Positions 16,769 through 24,813 of a stretch of DNA of 32,197 nt are shown here, in pieces; positions within the stretch are counted from its first letter, which is position 1, and each line of letters opens with the position of its first letter. The position numbers and the translations under genes are program-made. The stretch lies in assembly GCA_017484135.1 (NCBI GenBank), contig JAFUTQ010000099.1, forward strand, positions 1 to 32,197, written 5' to 3'. The notes under the pieces were generated by a model. That model saw only the letters and a program-made list of their open reading frames with translations, was not told the DNA's origin and ran no database searches. The stretch is from Lachnospiraceae bacterium (GTDB lineage: Bacteria > Bacillota > Clostridia > Lachnospirales > Lachnospiraceae).

Positions 16769-16808
16769 GATAATGTCCAATTTGCGCATTTCCAACAAAT
16801 CATAATAT

Positions 16809-16837
16809 TTGACGAATAAGCCAAATTGCTTTATAAT
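16809..16837 (+). promoter_or_regulatory. Promoter of the yicC-rpoZ-rimO-coaD operon
   Basis: TTGACG (16809-16814) and a perfect TATAAT (16832-16837) are separated by 17 bp. The predicted start near 16844 is the first base of the structured element that follows, so the transcript would open with the element's closing stem. Confidence 0.85.
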
Positions 16838-16843
16838 GAATAA

Positions 16844-16991
16844 ATGATTTGAGAGTCAAAAGGTCATGCCGACTATGTCGGCATAGACTTTTTGCACAAA
16901 AATCGTATTGGAAAGCTCGCTTTCCAAAGCGATTTCTTGTGCAATGTGTTCACATCGTTTCACGATGTGAACCTTTTGACCCTCAAATCAT
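16844..16991 (+). repeat. Structured interspersed element, full copy B
   Basis: Outer arms 16844-16864 and 16971-16991 pair over 21 nt with one mismatch. The order inside is the GTCGGCAT-type hairpin, the long central hairpin capped by GGAAAGCTCGCTTTCC, then the CACATCGT-TTC-ACGATGTG hairpin, the same order as the copy at 31958. The central stem (ATCG...CGAT) differs from the other copies but still pairs. The outermost 10 bp of the arms (ATGATTTGAG side) are unique to this copy. It fills the leader between the promoter and yicC. Confidence 0.88.
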
Positions 16992-17019
16992 AAATGTGTC
17001 TGCACGAAAGGGTGAGGCT

Positions 17020-17898
17020 ATGATTCAGAGCATGACCGGCTTCGGCCGATGTGAACTGGTTGAGGAAAATCAGAAAATTACCGTAGAACTCAAAGCGGTG
17101 AATCACCGCTATCTGGATCTGAGTGTCAAGATACCCAAGAAGCTGAGCCCTTTTGAAAATACGGTAAGGAATCTGCTGAAGGAGTATATCCAGCGGGGGA
17201 AGGTAGATATTTTTATTACCTATGAATCCACCGATGAGGGGCACGTAACCCTTCAGTACAATGAACAGCTGGCCGAAACATATCTCGCATATATGAATCG
17301 CATGGCAGAGCAGTTCGGACTGCCCAACGATGTGACCGCCTATCGGCTTTCCCGCTGTCCCGACGTGCTGGTGATGGAGGAGCAGGAGACCGATGAACAG
17401 CAGATTCAGGGGCTTCTGGAAAAGGCTTTGCGCGCGGCCGCAGAGGAGTTTGTGGCTTCCAGAGCGCGGGAGGGTGAGCATTTAAAGCAGGATCTTTTGG
17501 AAAAACTGGAACAGATGCTGACTTATGTCGATTTCATTGAGGAGCATGCTCCGGTCATTCTGCAGGACTATCGGCAGCGGCTGGAAACGAAATTGGCGGA
17601 ACTTCTTGCAGATAAACAAGTTGATGAAGGAAAAGTTGCAGCTGAGGTCGTGCTCTTTGCCGACCGGATCTGTGTGGATGAAGAGACCGTCCGCCTGCGC
17701 AGTCACATAGAGGCTATGAAGCAGGCTTTGCTTACCGGCGGAAGTGTGGGGCGAAAGCTGGATTTCATCGCGCAGGAGATGAACCGCGAGGCAAATACAA
17801 TTTTATCGAAGGCAGGAGATCTGACCGTATCCGATATGGGGATCAATCTCAAAACCGATATCGAGAAGGTACGGGAACAGATTCAAAATATTGAATAA
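17020..17898 (+). CDS. yicC: YicC/YloC-family endoribonuclease
   Basis: The 292-residue protein begins MIQSMTGFGR and contains AVNHRYLDLSVKIPK and the C-terminal GRKLDFIAQEMNREANTI, all hallmarks of YicC/YloC. The length equals that of B. subtilis YloC. Family members have been reported as endoribonucleases. I did not derive that from this sequence. I chose ATG 17020, preceded by AAAGGGTGAGG. The frame extends upstream to 16849, but only through the structured element. It is the first gene of the operon, with rpoZ 19 bp downstream. In B. subtilis remA and gmk lie between these two genes, and both are absent here. Confidence 0.93.
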   Translation: MIQSMTGFGRCELVEENQKITVELKAVNHRYLDLSVKIPKKLSPFENTVRNLLKEYIQRGKVDIFITYESTDEGHVTLQYNEQLAETYLAYMNRMAEQFGLPNDVTAYRLSRCPDVLVMEEQETDEQQIQGLLEKALRAAAEEFVASRAREGEHLKQDLLEKLEQMLTYVDFIEEHAPVILQDYRQRLETKLAELLADKQVDEGKVAAEVVLFADRICVDEETVRLRSHIEAMKQALLTGGSVGRKLDFIAQEMNREANTILSKAGDLTVSDMGINLKTDIEKVREQIQNIE

Positions 17899-17917
17899 AA
17901 AATAAAAGGAGAAGAAT

Positions 17918-18175
17918 ATGATACATCCATCTTATGTAGAATTGATGAAGGTTGTAAACGACAAAAACGTAGAGATCGGGGAGGAGCCGGTGGTAAACAG
18001 TCGGTACTCCATCGTGATCGCCGCTTCCAAGCGCGCACGCCAGCTCATTGCCGGTGACGATCCCCTGGTTGATGGCAGAGGAAAGAAGCCATTGTCTATT
18101 GCTGTGGAAGAGCTGTATCGCGGCAATGTAAAAATTATGGGAGAGGATTCGGAAGAAGAAGGAACGATTTCATGA
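17918..18175 (+). CDS. rpoZ: DNA-directed RNA polymerase omega subunit
   Basis: The omega subunit supports assembly of RNA polymerase by holding the beta-prime subunit. The 85-residue protein has the family pattern: MIHPSYVELM at the N terminus, then NSRYSIVIAASKRARQL and KPLSIAVEELYRG. AAAAGGAGAAG precedes the ATG. The stop overlaps the rimO start by 4 bp (ATGA), suggesting translational coupling. An acidic tail (GEDSEEEGTIS) is typical of Clostridia. Confidence 0.95.
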   Translation: MIHPSYVELMKVVNDKNVEIGEEPVVNSRYSIVIAASKRARQLIAGDDPLVDGRGKKPLSIAVEELYRGNVKIMGEDSEEEGTIS

Positions 18176-19500
18176 ATTTTTTCTTTGTCTCCCTCGGCTG
18201 CGATAAAAACCTCGTAGATTCTGAGTATATGATCGGCATGCTGCAGGCTGCTGGCTACCGGATGGTTTCGGATGAGACACTGGCAGATGTCATCATTGTC
18301 AACAGCTGCTGCTTCATTGGAGATGCCAAGGAGGAGAGCATCAACACCATCATTGAACTGGGCAGATACAAGACCGAAGGGCGTTTAAAGGCTCTGATTG
18401 TAGCCGGATGTCTGAGTCAGCGCTATCAGAAGGAGATGGCACAGGAGCTTCCCGAGGTGGATGCGATTCTTGGAACAAACGCGTATGCGCACATTGTGGA
18501 AGCAGTAGAGACGGCACTGCAGGGGCACTTCTTTACCAATACCGACAATCTGTGTGCACTGCCAAAGCCAGGCATGGAGCGTGCGCTTTCCACCGGATTG
18601 CAGCGGTATGCCTACTTAAAGATCGCAGATGGCTGCAATAAACGCTGTACCTACTGTGTCATCCCCTCTGTAAGAGGAGATTACCGCAGTGTTCCCATCG
18701 AGGAGCTGACTGCCTCAGCCAGGGAACTGGCAGACCGCGGCTGCCGGGAGCTGATTCTGGTGGCGCAGGAGACGACGCTTTACGGAATCGATCTGTACGG
18801 AGAAAAATCCCTGCATCGGCTGCTGGATGCATTGAACCGGATTCCCGGTCTGGAATGGATCCGTATCATGTACTGCTACCCGGAGGAGATTTATGACGAC
18901 CTGCTTCTCGCTATGAAGCGAAACGAAAAGGTCTGTCATTATCTGGATCTTCCGATTCAGCATGCCAATTCCGGGCTTTTGCGGAAGATGGGACGAAAGA
19001 CTACGAAGGAGGAGCTTGTCAAAAACATTTCTCATATCCGGGAAGTGATACCGGATATTGTGCTCCGCACCACGGTCATCTGCGGCTTTCCCGGAGAGAC
19101 ACAGAGTCAGCACGAGGAGCTTCTTTCATTTATCGACGAGATGGAATTTGACCGACTGGGTGCCTTTCCCTATTCGGCAGAGGAGGGAACTCTTGCTGCG
19201 GGGATGCCGGGGCAGATCGCTCCGGAGCAGATGGAACTCTGGCGGGATGAGGTCATGGAACTTCAGCAGGAGGTTTCTGCGGACAAAAATGAGCTTCTGA
19301 AGGGAAGCGAGCTGTCCGTCTTTATCGAGGGACGGGCGGTTGAGGAAACAAATCTCTATGTGGGAAGAACCTACCGGGATGCGCCGGACGTGGATGGGGC
19401 AGTGTATATCCGCACGGATGACGAGCTGATGACAGGCGACTTTGTCCGGGTAAAAATTACCGGCGCTTATGAATATGATCTGATTGGAGAAATGATTTAG
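18172..19500 (+). CDS. rimO: Ribosomal protein uS12 methylthiotransferase
   Basis: RimO is a radical SAM enzyme that adds a methylthio group to an aspartate of ribosomal protein S12. The 442-residue protein has the N-terminal UPF0004 domain with cluster ligands C10, C46 and C80, the radical SAM motif C155-xxx-C159-xx-C162 in GCNKRCTYCVIP, and a C-terminal TRAM domain (about 375-442). The RGDYRS sequence after the SAM motif favours RimO over the tRNA enzyme MiaB. The stop is directly followed by the pgsA start codon. Confidence 0.95.
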   Translation: MNFFFVSLGCDKNLVDSEYMIGMLQAAGYRMVSDETLADVIIVNSCCFIGDAKEESINTIIELGRYKTEGRLKALIVAGCLSQRYQKEMAQELPEVDAILGTNAYAHIVEAVETALQGHFFTNTDNLCALPKPGMERALSTGLQRYAYLKIADGCNKRCTYCVIPSVRGDYRSVPIEELTASARELADRGCRELILVAQETTLYGIDLYGEKSLHRLLDALNRIPGLEWIRIMYCYPEEIYDDLLLAMKRNEKVCHYLDLPIQHANSGLLRKMGRKTTKEELVKNISHIREVIPDIVLRTTVICGFPGETQSQHEELLSFIDEMEFDRLGAFPYSAEEGTLAAGMPGQIAPEQMELWRDEVMELQQEVSADKNELLKGSELSVFIEGRAVEETNLYVGRTYRDAPDVDGAVYIRTDDELMTGDFVRVKITGAYEYDLIGEMI

Positions 19501-20049
19501 ATGAATTTACCAAATAAGCTGACGCTTTTTCGTGTCATTTTAATTCCGTTTTTTGTGGTGTTTATGCTGGCGCCGATCTGTGAGGGATATGCCAATTACA
19601 TTGCGGTTTCCATTTTTATTATTGCATGCCTGACTGATCTGATCGACGGAAAAATCGCAAGAAAATATAATCTTGTGACAGATTTCGGCAAATTTATGGA
19701 TCCGCTTGCTGATAAACTGCTGGTATGTTCCGCATTGATTTGTCTGGTAGAGCGCAGACAGTTGGCTGCATGGATTGTCATTATCATCATTGCACGGGAA
19801 TTTGTTATCAGTGCCTTTCGGCTGATCGCCTCAGACAACGGGATTGTCATTGCCGCCAGCTATTGGGGCAAATTTAAGACGGCATTTCAGATGCTGATGA
19901 CCATTGTTCTGATTTTCAATCTTGATTTTGACAATCACTATGTATGGGTATTCGGACAGGTGCTGGCTTATATTGCGATGATTCTGACGGTGATCTCACT
20001 GATCGACTACCTGATCAAAAACCGCGGCGTGCTGAAGGAGCAGAAATAA
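19501..20049 (+). CDS. pgsA: CDP-diacylglycerol--glycerol-3-phosphate 3-phosphatidyltransferase
   Basis: PgsA makes phosphatidylglycerophosphate, the committed step to phosphatidylglycerol, in the membrane. The 182-residue protein has several membrane segments and an intact CDP-alcohol phosphatidyltransferase motif: D46-xx-D49-G50-xx-A53-R54-(8)-G63-xxx-D67-xxx-D71. The N-terminal NLPNKLTLFRVILIPFFV matches bacterial PgsA. It starts immediately after the rimO stop codon and the next gene starts 1 bp after its own stop, so the three genes are tightly coupled. Confidence 0.95.
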   Translation: MNLPNKLTLFRVILIPFFVVFMLAPICEGYANYIAVSIFIIACLTDLIDGKIARKYNLVTDFGKFMDPLADKLLVCSALICLVERRQLAAWIVIIIIAREFVISAFRLIASDNGIVIAASYWGKFKTAFQMLMTIVLIFNLDFDNHYVWVFGQVLAYIAMILTVISLIDYLIKNRGVLKEQK

Positions 20050-20050
20050 T

Positions 20051-20548
20051 ATGGAAAAAATAACACAACATCCGGAGGAACCGGTGGTTGCCCTGCTGCG
20101 AAGGCATGGTCTTACCATTGCAACCGCTGAGTCCTGCACCGGGGGATTGGTGGCGGCGGCACTGATCAACGTATCCGGCGTGTCCGAGGTGTTAAAAGAG
20201 TCCTATATCACCTACTCGGATGAGACAAAGGAAAAAATTCTTCACGTTTCGAAGGCGACGCTGGATGCCTATACGGCGGTAAGCGAACAGACAGCCCGCG
20301 AAATGGTGCAGGGTGTGACGCAGATTGCGGGATGTGACGTTGGTATTTCGGTTACCGGAATCGCCGGACCGGAGGGCGGAAGCGAGGACTGCCCGGTGGG
20401 GCTGGTCTATATCGGTCTGAAGGTTTCAGACGCTGTCCGGATTCTGCGCTTTCAGTTTTCGGGAAACCGTATGGCAGTGCGCACGCAGGCAGTAACCAAA
20501 GCGCTGGAAGAGCTGCTTGCATTACTGAGAGAAGAGGGCTATCAATGA
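20051..20548 (+). CDS. CinA C-terminal family protein (NMN amidohydrolase-like)
   Basis: This 165-residue protein is a stand-alone CinA C-terminal domain, the family that includes PncC, which deamidates nicotinamide mononucleotide in pyridine nucleotide recycling. It shows TIATAESCTGGLVAAALI with the nucleophile-region serine, SYITYSDETKEKILHV, and SVTGIAGPEGGSEDCPVGLV. The N-terminal molybdopterin-binding-like (MocF) domain of full CinA is absent and not merely truncated, since the gene opens directly after pgsA. In many Firmicutes full-length cinA also follows pgsA, so the location fits. It overlaps rsmD by 4 bp. Confidence 0.9.
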   Translation: MEKITQHPEEPVVALLRRHGLTIATAESCTGGLVAAALINVSGVSEVLKESYITYSDETKEKILHVSKATLDAYTAVSEQTAREMVQGVTQIAGCDVGISVTGIAGPEGGSEDCPVGLVYIGLKVSDAVRILRFQFSGNRMAVRTQAVTKALEELLALLREEGYQ

Positions 20549-21105
20549 GAATTATTGCCGGAAAGGCCCGGAGTCTTCCCTTAAAGACCACTCCGGGAAC
20601 AGAGACCAGACCCACCACAGACCGTATAAAAGAAACCTTGTTTAATATGCTGCAGACCTCGGTGGCCGACTGCAGATTTTTGGATTTGTTTGCAGGAAGC
20701 GGGCAGATCGGGCTCGAAGCGATTAGCCGCGGTGCCGCACATGCGGTTTTTGTAGAAAAGGACAAGGCGGCGGCAGCGTGCATTCAGTCCAATATTTCCT
20801 TTACCAAATTTGACGATCAGTGTACCCTGTATGTCTGCGATGTGCTTGCGGCGCTGCGCCGCATGGAAGGGCAGGAACCCTTTGACATCATCTTCATGGA
20901 TCCGCCTTATGACAGGCAGTGCGAACAGGAGGTTCTGGCATACCTTGCGGACTCCACGCTTGCGGCAGCACACACGCTGATCCTTGTGGAGGCATCCCTG
21001 CGGACTGATTTTTCCCGGCTGGACGAGCTGGGCTTTGTGATGGAGAAGTGGAAGCCCTACAAGACAAACGGGCATGCATTTATACGAAAGAAGGGCAGAA
21101 CATGA
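20545..21105 (+). CDS. rsmD: 16S rRNA (guanine(966)-N(2))-methyltransferase
   Basis: RsmD methylates G966 of 16S rRNA. The 186-residue protein has the N-terminal [13 protein letters not shown], the family signature [15 protein letters not shown], the SAM-binding [20 protein letters not shown] and the catalytic DPPY in IIFMDPPYD. It is the homologue of B. subtilis YlbH, and the order ylbH-coaD is conserved. It overlaps both neighbours by ATGA, so translation of the three genes is likely coupled. Confidence 0.95.
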   Translation: MRIIAGKARSLPLKTTPGTETRPTTDRIKETLFNMLQTSVADCRFLDLFAGSGQIGLEAISRGAAHAVFVEKDKAAAACIQSNISFTKFDDQCTLYVCDVLAALRRMEGQEPFDIIFMDPPYDRQCEQEVLAYLADSTLAAAHTLILVEASLRTDFSRLDELGFVMEKWKPYKTNGHAFIRKKGRT

Positions 21106-21590
21106 AACGCGCAATTTATCCGGGCAGCTTTGACCCGGTTACCAACGGACATATGGATATCATCGTCCGGTCGGCAGACATTGTAGACGAGCTTGTGGTA
21201 GGCGTGCTGAATAATCATGCAAAAAATCCATTGTTTTCTGTGGACGAACGTGTTAGTATGTTAAAAGAGATTACAAAGGATTTTCCAAATGTAACCATCG
21301 CGTCTTTTGACGGACTTTTGGTGGATTTCATGGAGGAGATTCAGGCGACCTTGATCATACGCGGTCTTCGTGCGGTAACGGATTTTGAATATGAACTGCA
21401 GATTGCGCAGACGAATCATATCGTGAATCCCAAAGTAGAGACCATTTTTCTGACCACAAGTTTGAATTATTCCTATCTGAGCTCCACCATTGTAAAGGAA
21501 ATTGCATCCTATGGCGGAGACATCTCGAAATTTGTACCGGTACAGTTTGTAGACCGGATTTATAAAAAATATAAGGAGTGTGAATTATGA
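21102..21590 (+). CDS. coaD: Phosphopantetheine adenylyltransferase
   Basis: CoaD transfers AMP from ATP to 4'-phosphopantetheine, the penultimate step in coenzyme A synthesis. The 162-residue length is standard. The nucleotidyltransferase motif is in [15 protein letters not shown] (T-x-G-H), and the second motif appears as [24 protein letters not shown] is also typical. I start at 21102, where the ATG overlaps the rsmD stop. An in-frame start at 21048 would overlap rsmD by 58 bp and adds a non-family extension. The stop overlaps the next gene by 4 bp. Confidence 0.96.
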   Translation: MKRAIYPGSFDPVTNGHMDIIVRSADIVDELVVGVLNNHAKNPLFSVDERVSMLKEITKDFPNVTIASFDGLLVDFMEEIQATLIIRGLRAVTDFEYELQIAQTNHIVNPKVETIFLTTSLNYSYLSSTIVKEIASYGGDISKFVPVQFVDRIYKKYKECEL

Positions 21591-22237
21591 GCAGCAGAAT
21601 GGAGCAAATCATTGACGAGATAGAGGAGTACATAGACAGCTGTAAATATCAGCCGCTTTCCAGTACCAAGATTGTTGTCAATAAAGAAGAATTAGAAGAA
21701 TTGCTGACCGAACTGAAAATGAAGACTCCGGAAGAGATCAAACGCTATCAGAAGATCATCAGCAACAAGGAGGCAATTCTGGCAGATGCTCAGGCGAAGG
21801 CAGATGCAATTATCGCGCAGGCGCAGATTCAGACCAATGAGCTGGTCAGTGAGCACCAGATTATGCAACAGGCTTACGCACAGGCCAATGAGGTGGTAAT
21901 GATTGCCACAAAACAGGCACAGGAAATTCTGGACAATGCCACAAACGATGCAAACAATATTCGCATGGGCGCGATTGATTATACCGACAAAAGCTTAAAA
22001 AGCGTTGAGGATATTCTGACCCATGCCATTGCAAACTATAAAACGAGATATGAGAGCCTGCTCAATTCCCTGCAGAACAGTCTGGACATTGTCGTGGCCA
22101 ATCGAAGCGAGTTAGTTCCCATGGAGGTGGAGGCTGAGGCAGCTCCTCCTGCCAAGGAGAATAAAAAGCCGGTCGAAGCTGCTCCGGTCAAGCCGGAACA
22201 GCCGAAGGCTGCCCCCGAAAATCAGAAGAACGGATAA
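21587..22237 (+). CDS. Coiled-coil hypothetical protein
   Basis: The 216-residue protein has an N-terminal segment (about 1-50) resembling the start of DivIVA-like or ATPase subunit-like proteins. A long Ala/Gln/Ile-rich coiled coil follows (about 50-175, with [15 protein letters not shown]), then an Ala/Pro/Glu/Lys low-complexity tail (180-216). There is no signal or membrane segment. The heptad region resembles F0 subunit b or V-type subunit E stalks, but the location beside coaD argues against an ATPase role. A scaffold or cell-division adaptor is possible, but this is inference. It is the last gene of the operon, and its end overlaps the convergent ylbJ by 16 bp. Confidence 0.8.
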   Translation: MSSRMEQIIDEIEEYIDSCKYQPLSSTKIVVNKEELEELLTELKMKTPEEIKRYQKIISNKEAILADAQAKADAIIAQAQIQTNELVSEHQIMQQAYAQANEVVMIATKQAQEILDNATNDANNIRMGAIDYTDKSLKSVEDILTHAIANYKTRYESLLNSLQNSLDIVVANRSELVPMEVEAEAAPPAKENKKPVEAAPVKPEQPKAAPENQKNG

Positions 22238-23133
22238 AGCAGATAGGCGCAGATGCCGCTGACACATGCTAAAAGCAGACGGATCCGGATGTATTTTTTC
22301 ATGGAAAGTCCTGCCGGATATACCATGGAATAGGTCTGGGCCATGCTGCAGAGTCCGCCGAATGCCGTCAGGGCAAGGATACCTGCATATTTCATGCGTG
22401 GATTCAAAGCCGAGCTCTGCAGAAGCGTGATGCCGTTTGTAATTTCAAGCGGTGCAGCCAATCCGAGCACCGCCATGGACCCGGGGCAAAGGGTTTGTAT
22501 CAGTTCCGTAATAATCGAAAAAAGCATGATGTAGCCCCCGAGCTTACACATCATTTCAAAGCTGTTCATAATCCCCGCATCGATGATTGAAAAATTGATT
22601 TTCAATCCGGCTGCGGGAATTTTTTTCTCCGAAGCATGCTGGCTGCGAAGCAGACAATATCCCACGAGCCATGCCGGAATGTACAGACACAGAAGCGTAA
22701 CGGCCAGCAGTCCGTCATTTCCCAGGGTATCATGCACGATAAAGCTGATGATAAAGATGGGGCTGATGTTATTGCAGAACGGAAACAGGCAGTCGGCCTC
22801 CGAAGCATCCAGTTGTCCGCTGCACACCATCTGCGCACAGATCCGGCTGCCCATGGGAAATCCAAACAGGAAGCCTGCCGCAACGGGAAAAGTTCCCTGT
22901 CGGCTGCATGGGAGGAAGGGATGGATCAGCACATACAAAACCTCCGACACGACAAAGCAGGCATTGGAGTGAATCAGGATGTCGGACAGGATCGAAAAGG
23001 GCAGTAAGGCAGGCAGGATATGCTCATACCAGAGCAGCAGCCCATGTGCCGCAGCCTTTACACTTACAATTGGATTGGCAAGCATTGCGGCTAACAGAAA
23101 GAACACCGCAAGCACGGGAAGAATTTTTTTCAT
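22222..23133 (-). CDS. ylbJ: YlbJ/SpoVV-like membrane transporter
   Basis: A 303-residue polytopic membrane protein of the nucleoside-recognition (GATE) superfamily, with about eight hydrophobic segments and the characteristic AAGFLFGFPMGSRICAQMV loop. In B. subtilis YlbJ (SpoVV) is needed for dipicolinic acid export into the forespore and is encoded next to ylbH-coaD. Here the same three genes are neighbours, although ylbJ is inverted and separated by the coiled-coil gene. It is about 100 residues shorter than the B. subtilis protein as I remember it. A role in spore maturation is likely by family and context, not shown by the sequence alone. Confidence 0.82.
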   Translation of the reverse strand: MKKILPVLAVFFLLAAMLANPIVSVKAAAHGLLLWYEHILPALLPFSILSDILIHSNACFVVSEVLYVLIHPFLPCSRQGTFPVAAGFLFGFPMGSRICAQMVCSGQLDASEADCLFPFCNNISPIFIISFIVHDTLGNDGLLAVTLLCLYIPAWLVGYCLLRSQHASEKKIPAAGLKINFSIIDAGIMNSFEMMCKLGGYIMLFSIITELIQTLCPGSMAVLGLAAPLEITNGITLLQSSALNPRMKYAGILALTAFGGLCSMAQTYSMVYPAGLSMKKYIRIRLLLACVSGICAYLLYPFF

Positions 23134-23241
23134 GCTTCATTTTATGGTTGAATGATTCGAACTATGCCTGTTATCGGTCATGTCTGGGAAGTGGTCATCA
23201 TATTTATTAGGCAAGATACAATTTTTTCAGGAAGGGCAGCT

Positions 23242-24066
23242 ATGAAACGGTATGTGGTGACAGCCCTGCTTATGCTGGGAGTGATTCTGGCAGACCTTTA
23301 TCTTTTCTCCTATGTGGAAACACAGACGCAGGAGCTGATCCGGTTTGATGATACGCTTGTTTTTGAATCCATCCGCAATCAGCAGATTCAGCCGGCGATC
23401 GTTCAGAAGCTGAAACAAAGCGATGCCGATGCCTCTTTTTCTGAGCTTCTGTTTGCGTATTTTTATTCCGGCAAGGAGGATCCCGCGGAGCTGGCGCGAA
23501 TCTATGATAAGCTTTGCAGACGCTGCCCCGAAGAAACGGAGCAATATGTATCGGAGCTTTCAGCAGTGTGGAGCGATCTGAAATATTTTCCCATTCCCTT
23601 GTCGGGCGCAGACACTCCGGATGTCGCCTATGAGGATTCCTGGATGCAGTCCCGTACCTATGGCGGGGCGAGAGTCCATGAAGGCTGCGATATCATGGCG
23701 GGGATCAATCAGCGTGGGCTTTATCCGGTGGTGAGTGTGTGTGATGGTGAAATCGAGAAAATGGGCTGGCTTCCTCTGGGCGGCTATCGAATCGGTGTGC
23801 GCAGTAAGCACGGTGCCTATTTTTATTATGCGCATCTGGCGGACTACGCGGAAGGGCTAAGCGTTGGCGACTCTGTCAAAGCGGGAACCCTCCTTGGCTT
23901 TATGGGCGATACCGGTTATTCCGACATCGAAGGAACTACAGGAAATTTTGACGTGCACCTGCATTTTGGTATATACTTAGATGATACGAACGGAAATGAA
24001 TTCGCCGTCAATTCCTATGCCGTATTGCAGGCTCTGATGGAACATCGGCTGCAATACAAATACTGA
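23242..24066 (+). CDS. Membrane-anchored M23 family metallopeptidase
   Basis: The 274-residue protein has an N-terminal membrane anchor (about residues 5-23) and an extracytoplasmic C-terminal LytM/M23 domain (about 135-265). The zinc and catalytic residues are all present: H146 and D150 in HEGCD, H198 in YYAHL, and H239-x-H241 in HLHFG, so an active peptidoglycan endopeptidase is likely. I start at 23242 (MKRYVVTALL) with AGGAAGGGCAG upstream. The longer frame from 23152 lacks a good ribosome site. The gene is divergent from ylbJ, and a SpoIIQ-like sporulation role is conceivable but unsupported. Confidence 0.85.
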   Translation: MKRYVVTALLMLGVILADLYLFSYVETQTQELIRFDDTLVFESIRNQQIQPAIVQKLKQSDADASFSELLFAYFYSGKEDPAELARIYDKLCRRCPEETEQYVSELSAVWSDLKYFPIPLSGADTPDVAYEDSWMQSRTYGGARVHEGCDIMAGINQRGLYPVVSVCDGEIEKMGWLPLGGYRIGVRSKHGAYFYYAHLADYAEGLSVGDSVKAGTLLGFMGDTGYSDIEGTTGNFDVHLHFGIYLDDTNGNEFAVNSYAVLQALMEHRLQYKY

Positions 24067-24096
24067 TCAGGTGAATTCGAAAGGATACACGGCATC

Positions 24097-24810
24097 ATGA
24101 GACTGGATAAATATTTGTGCAGTGCCGGTCTGGGCACACGAAGTCAGGTAAAGGAGCTCATCCGAAAGGGGCGCATTACGGTAAACGGCACAGTCGGAAA
24201 ACGGCCGGAGCTGCAGATCGATCCCCAAAGGGATGAGGTGGCTCTGGACAAAACCCAGGTTGTCTTTCACGAGTATGTTTACTATATGCTCTACAAACCG
24301 ACAGGCTATGTAAGTGCCACCCAGGATCAACGATATCCTACGGTCATGGAGCTGCTCCCGGAGGAGATCCGGCGCAGGGATCTGTTTCCGGTGGGACGAC
24401 TGGATCTGGATACAGAGGGGCTGCTTTTGATTACCAATGACGGGGCACTGGCACATCGGCTGTTATCGCCCAGTCACCATGTCCCCAAAACCTATTATGC
24501 CAGAATACAGGGAAGCGTGGGAGCGGAGGAAGAAGCACGTTTTGCCGATGGGGTAGAGATCGGAGAAAAACATCCTACAAGACCAGCTGTTTTGCAGATT
24601 TTGTCGCAGGGGGATGTCTCGGAGATTGAACTTACGATTACCGAGGGAAAATATCATCAGGTGAAACGGATGTTTGAGGCAGTGGGGAAAAAGGTGTTGT
24701 ACTTAAAGCGGCTTTGCATGGGTACCTTAACCTTAGACCCCGCCCTGGAGCCGGGAAGCTTCCGGTTGCTGACCGATCTGGAGCTGTGCAGATTAAAGGA
24801 CGGGATATAG
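24097..24810 (+). CDS. RsuA/RluB/E/F-family rRNA pseudouridine synthase
   Basis: The 237-residue protein has an N-terminal S4 RNA-binding domain (about 1-48, MRLDKYLCSAGLGTRSQVKE) and a RsuA-type pseudouridine synthase domain with catalytic D103 in GRLDLDTEGLLLITND. The short length and YYMLYKPTGYVSATQD favour RsuA, which modifies U516 of 16S rRNA, over RluB, but the exact target cannot be fixed by eye. A second pseudouridine synthase gene follows 3 bp after the stop codon. Confidence 0.9.
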   Translation: MRLDKYLCSAGLGTRSQVKELIRKGRITVNGTVGKRPELQIDPQRDEVALDKTQVVFHEYVYYMLYKPTGYVSATQDQRYPTVMELLPEEIRRRDLFPVGRLDLDTEGLLLITNDGALAHRLLSPSHHVPKTYYARIQGSVGAEEEARFADGVEIGEKHPTRPAVLQILSQGDVSEIELTITEGKYHQVKRMFEAVGKKVLYLKRLCMGTLTLDPALEPGSFRLLTDLELCRLKDGI

Positions 24811-24813
24811 TAC

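Noticed and set aside
16849-17019. In-frame N-terminal extension of yicC
   Set aside because: The extension is the structured element read in frame. The family starts at MIQSMTGFGR, at 17020.
23198-23222. Sigma-E-like promoter (TCATATTT and GATACAAT) before the M23 gene
   Set aside because: The boxes resemble sporulation sigma-E elements, but the spacing is about 10 bp instead of the usual 13-15 bp.
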